Assembly: GCF_013391105.1 (NCBI RefSeq)
Contig: NZ_CP058335.1
Span: 1,116,001 to 1,180,000, forward strand
DNA length: 64,000 bases
Source: Natronomonas salina
GTDB lineage: Archaea; Halobacteriota; Halobacteria; Halobacteriales; Haloarculaceae
Direction of reading: 5' to 3'
The position numbers and the translations under genes were made by a program. Below the pieces are notes generated by a model. That model saw nothing but the letters and a program-made list of their open reading frames with translations, made no database searches and was not told where the DNA came from. Positions within the stretch are counted from its first letter, which is position 1. Every line of letters starts with the position of its first letter. Positions 25,964 to 34,152 of the stretch are shown here, piece by piece.

Positions 25964-27262
25964 TCAGCCGACCAGGTCGGACATCGTCACGACCTCGACG
26001 TCGGCCGAATTGATGTACTCCAGCAGCGCACGGAAGTCCGCCTCGGTGATGTCGGCTTCCGGGCTGTCGCCGATGGAGTGCCACATCGGGGCGACCAGCT
26101 GGTTGTACTTCTCGGCGAGGTCGATGTACCGCTGGATCGCATCGAGGTTCGTGCCGTTGACGCGGCCGACCGTGTGCGGATCGGTCACCGGGAGGCCGAT
26201 GTTGCCGCCGCCGTAGCTGATCGACGCCTCGTGGTACTCCCGGAGGAGCTCCATGTTCGTGGCGTCACGCGTGTTCCCTGGGGCGATGTAGTACTGGGCA
26301 CCCTCCTCGAAGCCGCGGGTCTCCAGCCAGTTCTTCGAGTTCTCGATGATCTCGCGCTGCTCGCTCTCCGACCAGTTCTCCTCGGTCAGCACCGCACTGC
26401 CGCTGCCCTGGGGATGGGGGTGGGAGACGATGTCCCAGCCGCTGGAGTTCATCTGCCGGAGCTGTCCCGTATCCAGCCGCGAGCTCGCGCCGACGGCGTG
26501 GGTGATGACCCCGTCGACGCCCGCGAACCCGAACTCCTCCATAATCTCGAAGGCACGGGCGTGGCTCTGGTGGCAGTCGTCCCACGTCAGCATGACCTTG
26601 CCCGTATCGGGGGCGTCGAGGACGCGGATTTGGTCGATGGCCATGTCGATAGTCTGTCCCTGGCTGCGCTGGCGGCCGATCAGGCGGAGCTCGTAGACCT
26701 CGCTGAGATCCGGGTCGCCGCGCTCGCCGGTCGCGCCCATATCGAGGTTCATCCAGTGTCCCAGCGGCCCCGTGTTCGTCCGGTTGAGCCGGAGGAGGTT
26801 CCCCTGGTCGGGCGCGACCGGCTGGACCTCCAGCCGGTGGTTCTGGGGGCTCATCGCCATGAACGACACCGACAGGGACTTCCCCCGGAGGTCGATCGGC
26901 TCGGAGAACGCCGTGACCGCCCCGACGTACGGCTCGTCCTCGCCGGCGGTCAGGCGGATGCCCTGCTCGCCGTTCCGGACCTCACTGATCGCCTCGAAGG
27001 AGCCGTAGGAGTCCAGATCGTACCAGTCCTCTACGCCGTTCGAGAAGTCCACGAGCACTTCACCTTCCTGACCGTCGTCGGTCGGCGTCGACTCGTCCGT
27101 TTCCTGCGTCGAGTTGTTCCCGGTTCCGTTCCCGTTGCCGTCGTCGGGGGAGTCGCTTCCCCCCAGATAGCTCTCGAGTTCCCCTACACAGCCGGTGAGT
27201 CCGACGGCGATTCCTGTTGCGCCCGCACCTTTCAGAAAGCGGCGGCGGTTCGTTCCTCGCAT
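25964..27262 (-). CDS. Tat lipoprotein with polysaccharide-deacetylase-like domain
   Basis: The 432-residue protein starts MRGTNRRRFLKGAGATG with a Tat motif and a lipobox ending LTGC (about residue 25). An Asn/Gly/Thr-rich linker follows, then a beta-sandwich region (about 70-220, VEDWYDLDSYGSFEAISE ...) and a NodB-like domain from about 225 (VMLTWDDCHQSH, then VSHPHPQGSG, YYIAPGNTRD). The canonical TFDDG is TWDDC here, and the zinc His motif is HPHP, so activity is uncertain. It is predicted to act outside the cell on surface glycans. Its promoter holds a TATA and an inverted repeat. Confidence 0.82.
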   Translation of the reverse strand: MRGTNRRRFLKGAGATGIAVGLTGCVGELESYLGGSDSPDDGNGNGTGNNSTQETDESTPTDDGQEGEVLVDFSNGVEDWYDLDSYGSFEAISEVRNGEQGIRLTAGEDEPYVGAVTAFSEPIDLRGKSLSVSFMAMSPQNHRLEVQPVAPDQGNLLRLNRTNTGPLGHWMNLDMGATGERGDPDLSEVYELRLIGRQRSQGQTIDMAIDQIRVLDAPDTGKVMLTWDDCHQSHARAFEIMEEFGFAGVDGVITHAVGASSRLDTGQLRQMNSSGWDIVSHPHPQGSGSAVLTEENWSESEQREIIENSKNWLETRGFEEGAQYYIAPGNTRDATNMELLREYHEASISYGGGNIGLPVTDPHTVGRVNGTNLDAIQRYIDLAEKYNQLVAPMWHSIGDSPEADITEADFRALLEYINSADVEVVTMSDLVG

Positions 27263-27294
27263 TACGACTCGACACCTCGGGACCCTCCTACTTT

Positions 27295-27303
27295 CTTATA
27301 AAC
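27295..27303 (-). promoter_or_regulatory. TATA box of the deacetylase lipoprotein gene
   Basis: GTTTATAAG on the minus strand lies about 33-41 nt upstream of the ATG at 27262, predicting a very short leader. Confidence 0.6.
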
Positions 27304-27307
27304 TCCT

Positions 27308-27330
27308 TAACACTCCGTAGAGTCGTGTTA
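27308..27330. promoter_or_regulatory. inverted repeat next to the TATA box
   Basis: TAACAC-N11-GTGTTA is a perfect 6-bp inverted repeat immediately upstream of the minus-strand TATA box. The position suits an activator or a repressor that blocks TFB. Confidence 0.4.
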
Positions 27331-27706
27331 CGATGGAGCAAGGGTTCGAGGGGTGACACTACCGGGTTCGCGTCGGTCGATTTCGCATCCTCGCGAGAGA
27401 ACGAGCCGTTGGCGAAGGCCGGCCCCCTGGTGTTCGAACTCGTGGTCGACAGCATCATCGGATGGGGACAGCTATCTCGCGAGGACGAATCGTGGACGGT
27501 GACGAACCAGGATTTTCGAGGTCGGCAGCGGATTGGGACGCCCTCACGACCTCCTGGAGACCCCCATTTAAGTATCAGAACCGCCCCACGGTAGTCGATT
27601 GTTTATATGTCGATCGCCGGCCACACCCCGGAGATTCGCTATCGCGACATACGATTTATCGGCCGTTCGGCAACCCTTTTCACCCGCGGCGGAGTCAGGA
27701 CCGCTC

Positions 27707-28504
27707 ATGCAGGTTTTCGGGCTCATCGGCGACCCGGTCGGCCACTCGGTGTCGCCGCCGATGCACGAGGCGGCCTACGAGGCGCTCGGGATGGACGCCC
27801 GCTACGTGACGTTCGAGCCGTCGTCGGACGCGCTGGCGGCGGCGCTCGACGGCGCTGACGCCCTCGGGATCCGGGGGCTGAACGTGACGATCCCCTACAA
27901 GGAGGACGTCCTCCCGCTGGTCGACCCCGACCCCCTCGCCGAGCGCATCGGTGCCGTCAACACGATCGACTTCTCGGGGGAGCCGACCGGGCACAACACG
28001 GACGCCGCGGGCGTCACGCGCGCGCTCGGTCACCACGACGTCACCCTGTCCGGTACGGCAGTGGTCGTCGGCGCCGGCGGCGCCGGCCGGGCGGCGTCGT
28101 TCGCGCTGGCCGACGAGGGGATGGACGTCCGCATCGCCAACCGGACGGTCGCCAGGGCGGAGTCCCTCGCCGGTGACGTCCCGGCCGCGACCGCCCACGG
28201 CCTCGACGACCTCGAGACGCTGCTCGCCGACGCCGACGTCCTGGTCAACGCCACCAGCGTCGGGATGGAGGCCCCCGAGGAGTCGCCGGTGCCGCGAGAG
28301 GCGCTCCACGGTGGACTCGCGGTCCTCGACGCCGTCTACGACCCCCTGGAGACGCGACTCCTCCGGGAGGCCGAGGCCGCCGGGGCGACGACCGTCGACG
28401 GGGCGTGGATGCTGCTCTTCCAGGGCGTCGAGGCGTTCGAACTCTGGACGGGTCGCGACGCGCCGGTGGAGACGATGGACCGAGCGCTCAGATCGGCTCT
28501 CTGA
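27707..28504 (+). CDS. aroE: shikimate dehydrogenase
   Basis: The 265-residue enzyme reduces 3-dehydroshikimate with NADPH. Key motifs: [21 protein letters not shown] at the N-terminus (substrate S-x-S), [16 protein letters not shown] with the catalytic Lys, [29 protein letters not shown] (nucleotide loop), NRT and NATSVGM. Start ATG 27707 is fixed by the family N-terminus. It feeds chorismate to the pab operon nearby. Confidence 0.96.
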   Translation: MQVFGLIGDPVGHSVSPPMHEAAYEALGMDARYVTFEPSSDALAAALDGADALGIRGLNVTIPYKEDVLPLVDPDPLAERIGAVNTIDFSGEPTGHNTDAAGVTRALGHHDVTLSGTAVVVGAGGAGRAASFALADEGMDVRIANRTVARAESLAGDVPAATAHGLDDLETLLADADVLVNATSVGMEAPEESPVPREALHGGLAVLDAVYDPLETRLLREAEAAGATTVDGAWMLLFQGVEAFELWTGRDAPVETMDRALRSAL

Positions 28505-28577
28505 AGCGTACACGCGCGTAGCGTCGGTTTGCCCGATTGGACGGGGTTTAAGTGAACTCCGGCACCTAGCGACACGT

Positions 28578-29216
28578 ATGCCAATAGCCAAACTCATTCG
28601 ATCCGTTCTGGGCCTGGGCAGTTCGGACGGCGAGTCGGCTGAATCGACCAGCGTCACGGTCGAGCGCGAACCCGACGACGAGCCCGAGACGGACGCGTCC
28701 GCGGAGGCGTCCTCGTCGGAACCGGAACCGGAACCGGAACTCGACGAGGAGGGGACGGATGCGGAGTCCGACGTGGGCGACGAACCCGATATCGAAGACG
28801 CGACAGACTCCGACGAGGCCGAGGAGGTCTCCACGGACGACGACGTCGAGGAGGCGGCCGCCGCGGGCACGTCGGCCAGCGCCTCGACCGACTCGATGAC
28901 GCAGGAGCCGCCGGAGGAGGCCGACGCCGCCGAAGACGCGGAGGTCACCGGCGAGGTCACCGACCACAGCGGGACCGACACGCCCGCGACGGAAGACGCC
29001 GAGGCGGCCGGCCCCGTCGAGGAGGAACCCGACGAGGGCAGCGAGCCCGTCGACAACGTCAGCGGCATCGGCCCCGCGTACGCGGAGCGACTCAACGACG
29101 CCGGCATCGATACCGTCCAGGAACTCCTCGACGCCGACCCCGACGAACTGGCGGGCCAGATCGACGTCTCCGAGAAGCGCATCGGGCGCTGGCAGGAGAG
29201 CGCGGAAGACCTGTAA
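28578..29216 (+). CDS. acidic protein with C-terminal helix-hairpin-helix domain
   Basis: A 212-residue, extremely acidic protein. The first about 155 residues are low-complexity Asp/Glu/Ser/Thr, starting MPIAKLIRSVLGLGSSDGES. The last about 50 are a helix-hairpin-helix: VSGIGPAYAERLNDAGIDTVQELLDADPDELAG. Such HHH domains bind DNA backbones or proteins non-specifically. The stop codon lies within a perfect hairpin shared with the pab promoter region. Confidence 0.82.
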   Translation: MPIAKLIRSVLGLGSSDGESAESTSVTVEREPDDEPETDASAEASSSEPEPEPELDEEGTDAESDVGDEPDIEDATDSDEAEEVSTDDDVEEAAAAGTSASASTDSMTQEPPEEADAAEDAEVTGEVTDHSGTDTPATEDAEAAGPVEEEPDEGSEPVDNVSGIGPAYAERLNDAGIDTVQELLDADPDELAGQIDVSEKRIGRWQESAEDL

Positions 29217-29230
29217 CCGCAAAGCGGTTA
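29214..29230 (+). terminator. 7-bp hairpin between the HHH gene and pabB
   Basis: TAACCGC-aaa-GCGGTTA is a perfect 7-bp stem with a 3-nt loop that starts at the HHH stop codon and ends 25 nt before the pabB ATG. It may end the upstream transcript or act on the pab operon. No long T-run follows. Confidence 0.4.
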
Positions 29231-29255
29231 GTTCTCGGTCGCTTCTCCACCGGTG

Positions 29256-30803
29256 ATGCGAGTCGTCACCGACCGGTCGAGCTTCGCCGCGACGGCGGCC
29301 GACGCGCCGCCGGACGCGCGCGTGCCGGTCGAACTCCGGGTCCGCGTGGCCGACCCCTTCGAGGCCTACCGCCGGGCGCGCCGCGGCGACGGCGGCGACG
29401 TCTACCTCGAGACGACCGGCGGCCAGTCCGGGTGGGGCTACTTCGCGACCGACCCCGTCGAGCGGGTGACCGTCGGCGCCGACGCCGAACCGATCGACGA
29501 GGGCGGGTCGCCGTCGCTGTCTCACGACTCACCCAGTTCGTCGTTCGACGGTTCCGAGGGCTCCCCCCGGTCGCCCTCGCTGGCGACGCTCGATGCGATT
29601 CTGGAGAACGAGACCCTCGAGCGCGGCGACTGCGACGTCCCGTACCCCTGCGGGGCCTTCGGCTGGCTCTCCTACGACGTCGCCCGCGAACTGGAGGACA
29701 TACCCGAGACGACGACTGACGACCGCGGGCTCCCCCGCCTGCAGCTCGCGACGTACGACCGCGTGGCCGCGTGGGCGGAACCCTGGACCGGCGAGGCGAC
29801 CCTCCGGGTGACCGCCTGCCCGCGGCTCTCGGACCACGACGCCGTCGACGACGCCTACGAGTGTGGGGTCGGCCACGCCCGGGACCTCGTCGCCCGCGCC
29901 GTCGCCGGCGACCGGTCGGTCGGGCGCGCCCCCGCGGAGGCACGGCGCGCGACGTTCGACGCAGGTTGCACCCGCGCCGAGTTCGCCGACCGCGTCCGGC
30001 GCGTCAAGGCCGCCATCCGCGACGGCGACACCTTCCAGGCGAACGTCTCCCAGCGGCTCTCTGCGCCCGCCGCAGTCCACCCCGTCGACGCCTACGCCGC
30101 GCTCCGACGGGTGAACCCGGCGCCGTACTCGGCGCTGCTGGAGTTCCCCGGCGTCGACCTGGTGAGCGCGAGCCCGGAACTGCTGCTCGACGTCGACGGC
30201 GACCGGCTGCTGACCGAACCCATCGCGGGGACGCGCCCGCGCGGGGAGACGCGCGAGGAGGACGAGGCGCTGGCGGCCGACCTGCGCTCCGACGAGAAGG
30301 AACGGGCCGAGCACGCGATGCTGGTCGACCTCGAGCGCAACGACCTCGGGAAGGTCAGCGAGTACGGCTCCGTCGACGTCCGCGAGTACCGCCGCGTCGA
30401 CCGCTACTCGGAGGTCATGCACCTCGTGAGCCTCGTCGAGGGGCGCCGCCGCGAGGGCTGCTCGGTGGCCGGCGCCGTGGCCGCGGTCTTCCCCGGCGGC
30501 ACCATCACCGGCGCGCCGAAGCCGCGGACGATGGCGATAATCGACGCGGTCGAGCGGACCCGCCGGGGACCCTACACCGGCGCCGTCGGCGTCTTCGGCT
30601 TCGACGACCGGGCGACGCTGAACATCGTCATCCGGACGCTCGTCCGCACCGGCGAACGGTACGACCTGCGGGTCGGCGCCGGCATCGTCCACGACTCGGA
30701 CCCGGACAGCGAGTACGACGAGACCCTGGACAAGGGCCGCGCGCTGGTCAACGCCATCGACGCCGCCCTCGACCGGGAGACGTTCGCCCTGGAGGCCGAC
30801 TGA
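29256..30803 (+). CDS. pabB: aminodeoxychorismate/anthranilate synthase component I
   Basis: The 515-residue protein is a chorismate-utilising enzyme: [19 protein letters not shown], then the C-terminal chorismate-binding domain with [97 protein letters not shown]. The operon (glutamine amidotransferase, then class IV aminotransferase) indicates p-aminobenzoate synthesis. However residue 324 is Ala (PIAGT), as in TrpE, where most PabB have Lys. Start: ATG 29256 preferred over the adjacent GTG 29253. pabA follows with a 1-nt overlap. Confidence 0.85.
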   Translation: MRVVTDRSSFAATAADAPPDARVPVELRVRVADPFEAYRRARRGDGGDVYLETTGGQSGWGYFATDPVERVTVGADAEPIDEGGSPSLSHDSPSSSFDGSEGSPRSPSLATLDAILENETLERGDCDVPYPCGAFGWLSYDVARELEDIPETTTDDRGLPRLQLATYDRVAAWAEPWTGEATLRVTACPRLSDHDAVDDAYECGVGHARDLVARAVAGDRSVGRAPAEARRATFDAGCTRAEFADRVRRVKAAIRDGDTFQANVSQRLSAPAAVHPVDAYAALRRVNPAPYSALLEFPGVDLVSASPELLLDVDGDRLLTEPIAGTRPRGETREEDEALAADLRSDEKERAEHAMLVDLERNDLGKVSEYGSVDVREYRRVDRYSEVMHLVSLVEGRRREGCSVAGAVAAVFPGGTITGAPKPRTMAIIDAVERTRRGPYTGAVGVFGFDDRATLNIVIRTLVRTGERYDLRVGAGIVHDSDPDSEYDETLDKGRALVNAIDAALDRETFALEAD

Positions 30804-31381
30804 TGGTCCGGATGCTCGTCGTCGACAACTACGACTCGTTCGTCTACAACCTCGTCCAGTACGTCGGCACGCACGCCGACGTCGAGGTCCGCCGGAACGA
30901 CGCCGTCACCGTCGACGAGATCCGCGAACTGGACCCGGACGGCATCGTCGTCTCGCCCGGGCCGGGAACCCCGCAGGAGGCCGGCGTCTCCGTCCCCGTC
31001 TTCGAGGAACTCGACTACCCGACGCTGGGCGTCTGCCTCGGCCACCAGGCGCTGTGCGCGGCCAACGGCGCGACGGTCGGTCACGCGCCCGACGTCGTCC
31101 ACGGCAAGCCTTCAGCGATAACCCACGACGGCGAGGGGGTCTTCGCGGGTCTCCCCGAGCGCTTCGAGGTCGGCCGGTACCACTCGCTGGCCGTCGACCC
31201 GGAGACGCTGCCCGAGACGCTGGAGCGGACGGCCCGCACGGACGACGACCGGGGCGTCGTGATGGGCGTCCGCCACCGCGGGAAGCCCCACGAGGGCGTC
31301 CAGTTCCACCCGGAGAGCATCCTCACCGACACCGGTGAGCGCATGATCGAGACCTTCTGTGACAGATGCAGTACCACGTAG
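30803..31381 (+). CDS. pabA: glutamine amidotransferase component II
   Basis: The 192-residue class I glutamine amidotransferase supplies ammonia to component I. Catalytic Cys78 is in GVCLGHQ, and His169 and Glu171 are in QFHPESI; MLVVDNYDSFVYNLVQY is the family start. Its ATG overlaps the pabB TGA by one base, with GGAGG 7 nt upstream. Its 3' end overlaps the next gene by 16 nt. It may equally serve anthranilate synthase. Confidence 0.93.
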   Translation: MVRMLVVDNYDSFVYNLVQYVGTHADVEVRRNDAVTVDEIRELDPDGIVVSPGPGTPQEAGVSVPVFEELDYPTLGVCLGHQALCAANGATVGHAPDVVHGKPSAITHDGEGVFAGLPERFEVGRYHSLAVDPETLPETLERTARTDDDRGVVMGVRHRGKPHEGVQFHPESILTDTGERMIETFCDRCSTT

Positions 31382-32235
31382 ACGGCGAGCTGGTCGACCG
31401 CGAGAATGCCACGGTGAGCGTCGACGACCGGGGGTTCCGCTACGGCGACGCCGCCTTCGAGACCTGCCGCGCCTACGGCGGCGAGGTGTTCGCGTGGGAT
31501 CGGCACCTCGAGCGCCTGGAGCGAACCTGCGCGACCCTCGGGATGGAGGGCGTTGTGCCAGAGGACATCGCCGACCGCGTCGACGAGACGCTCGCGGCGA
31601 ACGACCTCGAGGACGCGTACGTCCGGGTCTCCATCTCCCGGGGCGTCCAGCCCGGGAAGCTGACGCCGCAGTCCGAGGTCGACCCCACCGTCGTGGTCTA
31701 CGCGAAGCCGCTGCCCCGGGGCGGCGTCGACGGGAAGGCGGTCTGGGAGGACCCCGCCGTCGTGCAGTCGGTGAAGACCCGGCGGGTGCCGGACGCGGCG
31801 CTGCCGGCGGACGCGAAGACGCACAACTACCTCAACGGGATCCTGGCGCGCCTCGAACTCCGGCGGGCGACCAACGAGGGCTACCGGCCGGACGAGGCGC
31901 TCATGCGCGACACCGACGGGAACCTCGCCGAGGGGGCGACGAGCAACCTCTTCTTCGTCGACGACGGCGTGCTGAAGACGCCCGCCGAGGGGTCGCTGCT
32001 GCCCGGCATCACCCGGGAGGTCGTGATGGAGATCGCCGAGGCGGAGGAGTTCCCGGTCGAGGAGGGCCGCTACGCGGTCGACGACCTCCGGACGGCCGAC
32101 GAGGCGTTCCTGACGAACACGACCTGGGAGGTCCGGCCGGTCGAGAGCGTCGACGGCATCGCGGTCGGCGGCGGCCCGATGACGGAGCTGCTGGGACGGC
32201 TCTACTCGCGGCGGGTCGAAGAACGCTGCTACTGA
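31366..32235 (+). CDS. pabC: class IV aminotransferase / aminodeoxychorismate lyase
   Basis: The 289-residue PLP fold type IV enzyme has MQYHVDGELVDRENATVSVDDRGFRYGDAAFET at the front, the PLP Lys151 in KTHNYLNGILARLE, ALMRDTDGNLAEGATSNLFFV, and FLTNTTWEVRPVESVDG. In the operon with PabB and PabA it most likely releases p-aminobenzoate and pyruvate from aminodeoxychorismate, for folate or tetrahydromethanopterin-type cofactors. Branched-chain aminotransferase is the main alternative. Confidence 0.88.
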   Translation: MQYHVDGELVDRENATVSVDDRGFRYGDAAFETCRAYGGEVFAWDRHLERLERTCATLGMEGVVPEDIADRVDETLAANDLEDAYVRVSISRGVQPGKLTPQSEVDPTVVVYAKPLPRGGVDGKAVWEDPAVVQSVKTRRVPDAALPADAKTHNYLNGILARLELRRATNEGYRPDEALMRDTDGNLAEGATSNLFFVDDGVLKTPAEGSLLPGITREVVMEIAEAEEFPVEEGRYAVDDLRTADEAFLTNTTWEVRPVESVDGIAVGGGPMTELLGRLYSRRVEERCY

Positions 32236-32252
32236 GGCCGACGGAGCGCTGG

Positions 32253-32666
32253 TTAGTTGCCGCTGAAGCCGATCCGACCGGAAGAGAGGTCGCGGTCGGA
32301 CTTCGGGCCGACGTGGTCGAACTCGTAGTCGTCGTCGGTGAGGTAGACCGCGCCGTCCTCGACGGCGACGTCGACCTCCTCCAGGTAGGCGCCCTCGCAG
32401 GGGCCGTGGGAGCACTCGCCCGTCCCGGGTTCGAAGGTCGCCGCGTGGCGCGTGCAGACGAGTTCGCCGCCCCGGAACTCCGCGCCGCTGCCCTTGTCCA
32501 GGCGGACGTCGGTCCAGTGGGGGCAGTAGTTCCGCCAGGCGGCGATGCCGTCGGCGAGACGGACGAGCAGGACCTCCTTCTCGTCGAACCCCTCGCGGAC
32601 GGTGAACAGCAGCGTCGAGTCGTCGGGGACCTCCTCGACGTCGACGATTCGGCGGTCGGGATCCAT
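32253..32666 (-). CDS. Rieske [2Fe-2S] domain protein
   Basis: The 137-residue soluble protein has Rieske ligands C48-x-H50 (NYCPHWTDV) and C71-x2-H74 (LVCTRHAATFEPGTGEC), like the ferredoxin components of dioxygenases or NirD-like proteins. It probably transfers electrons to an unknown partner. ATG 32666 is preferred over GTG 32669. It converges with pabC. Confidence 0.92.
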   Translation of the reverse strand: MDPDRRIVDVEEVPDDSTLLFTVREGFDEKEVLLVRLADGIAAWRNYCPHWTDVRLDKGSGAEFRGGELVCTRHAATFEPGTGECSHGPCEGAYLEEVDVAVEDGAVYLTDDDYEFDHVGPKSDRDLSSGRIGFSGN

Positions 32667-32813
32667 CACCGGTCGCTACCGGCCGGCGCCGTTTAGCCTT
32701 GTACGTTGCGGCCCGCCTTGTGCCGGCGTCCCACGCCGGCCACAGCCACCTCGCCACTACGTTTGAAGTCCCCGTGGACCGTTACCAACAGGCGTACGGA
32801 CTGGTGACATCAG

Positions 32814-33023
32814 ATGGGTTCCACTTCTACAGCGCCGGTCGAGAGCGGCGAGACGCACCACGTCGAGATCGAGGAGCTCGGCGAGGAGGGCGACGGCATC
32901 GCGTACGTCGAGGGGTTCGTGGTCTTCGTCCCCGACACCGAGCTGACGGAGGCCGTGGACGTCGAGATCGAATCGGTCCGCGACTCGTTCGCGGTCGGCG
33001 AGGTCGTCGAGCGCCACGAGTGA
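32814..33023 (+). CDS. TRAM domain protein
   Basis: A 69-residue stand-alone TRAM domain: VEIEELGEEGDGIAYVEGFVVFVPDTELTEAVDVEIESV... . TRAM domains are small beta-barrels that bind RNA; stand-alone archaeal forms are suggested RNA chaperones. A GTTTGAAGTCC stretch lies upstream near 32760, so a leader of some length is possible. Confidence 0.93.
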   Translation: MGSTSTAPVESGETHHVEIEELGEEGDGIAYVEGFVVFVPDTELTEAVDVEIESVRDSFAVGEVVERHE

Positions 33024-33177
33024 CCGCCGTCCGCCCGCGACGCCGACCCGCGGTTCGGCAGCTCCGTGGCCGCACAGCGGGCCTCCGAGTCCCGCCGGCC
33101 GACACCCGGCCCGGGGATTCTTCACGTCGTCGTCCGTTAGCACACGGGAGCATGAATCCCAGGAGAGGGGAGCGCGG

Positions 33178-34152
33178 ATGACGCGGGGACCGGTCGAGTC
33201 GGTCCTGGAGACGGTCGGGAACACGCCGCTCGTCCGGGTCGAAGCCGCCCCCGAGGAGGTGCCGGTCTACGCCAAGCTCGAGTCGTTCAACCCCGGCGCG
33301 AGCGTCAAGGACCGCATCGGCGCGTACATCTGCGAGCAGCTGATCGAGCGGGGCGAGCTCGAAGAAGGCGGCACCATCGTCGAGCCGACGGCCGGGAACA
33401 CCGGCATCGGGCTGGCCATCGCGGCCAACCAGCTGGACCTCGAGGCGGTCTTCGTCGTCCCGGAGCGGTTCAGCGTCGAGAAGCAGACGCTCATGCGCGC
33501 CCTCGGCGCCGAGGTGGTCAACACGCCGACAGAGGACGCGATGGGCGGCGCCATCGAGCGCGCCCGCGAGATCGCCGACGGCCGGGAGGACGCGGTCGTC
33601 CCCCAGCAGTTCGCGAACCCGCTGAACGTCGAGGCCCACGAGCGGACGACAGGCCCCGAGATCTACGACGCGCTGGACGGCGAGGTCGGCGCGGTCGTCG
33701 TCGGCTGCGGCACCTGCGGCACCCTCGTCGGCGTCGCGCGGTACGTCCTCGAGCGCGAACCGGACGTCCACGTCGTCGCCGTCGAGCCCGAGGGATCGGT
33801 GTTCGCGCGGGCGCTCGGCGCGGATGTCGACGAGGACGAGTACACCATCGAGGGCATCGGCACCCACGAACTCGAGCGGAACGAGCTGTTCGACCCCGAG
33901 GTGGTCGACGAGGTGCTCCAGGTCGGCGACCGGGCCGCTCACGACGAGCTGCAGCGGCTCGCCCGCGAGGAGGGCCACCTCGTGGCGTCGAGCTCCGGCG
34001 CGGCGAGCGTCGGCGCCCGGCGGGTGGCGGAGCGCATCCGCGACGGCGACCTCGACGTCCCCCACGACGCGGTCGCGACGGTCTTCCCGGACTCCAGCGA
34101 GCGGTACCTCTCGAAGCACATCTACGGCGACTTCGAAGATTGGCAGCCATGA
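33178..34152 (+). CDS. PLP-dependent cysteine/cystathionine beta-synthase family
   Basis: The 324-residue fold type II PLP enzyme has NTPLVRVE, the PLP lysine K44 in NPGASVKDRIG, the EPTAGNTGIGLA loop, and the phosphate-binding VGCGTCGTLVG. It may make cysteine from O-acetyl/phosphoserine and sulfide, or cystathionine from homocysteine. The C-terminal CBS regulatory domain is absent. The next gene overlaps by 4 nt and is a cystathionine gamma-synthase/lyase relative, which points to a transsulfuration operon. AGGAGAGGGGAG lies just upstream of the ATG. Confidence 0.9.
   Translation: MTRGPVESVLETVGNTPLVRVEAAPEEVPVYAKLESFNPGASVKDRIGAYICEQLIERGELEEGGTIVEPTAGNTGIGLAIAANQLDLEAVFVVPERFSVEKQTLMRALGAEVVNTPTEDAMGGAIERAREIADGREDAVVPQQFANPLNVEAHERTTGPEIYDALDGEVGAVVVGCGTCGTLVGVARYVLEREPDVHVVAVEPEGSVFARALGADVDEDEYTIEGIGTHELERNELFDPEVVDEVLQVGDRAAHDELQRLAREEGHLVASSSGAASVGARRVAERIRDGDLDVPHDAVATVFPDSSERYLSKHIYGDFEDWQP

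Larger units (their letters stand above)
27263..27706. other. 444-bp intergenic region, divergent promoters
   Basis: No convincing gene. The left end carries the promoter of the deacetylase lipoprotein. Near the right, TATA-like elements CATTTAAGTATC (about 27565) and GTTTATATG (27600-27608) face aroE, and CAACCCTTTTCAC lies about 30 nt before its ATG. A 125-codon open frame from 27217 lacks haloarchaeal protein character. Confidence 0.6.

Noticed and set aside
27217-27594. 125-codon open frame upstream of aroE
   Set aside because: It overlaps the start of the deacetylase lipoprotein gene and its promoter and has no protein-like pattern.
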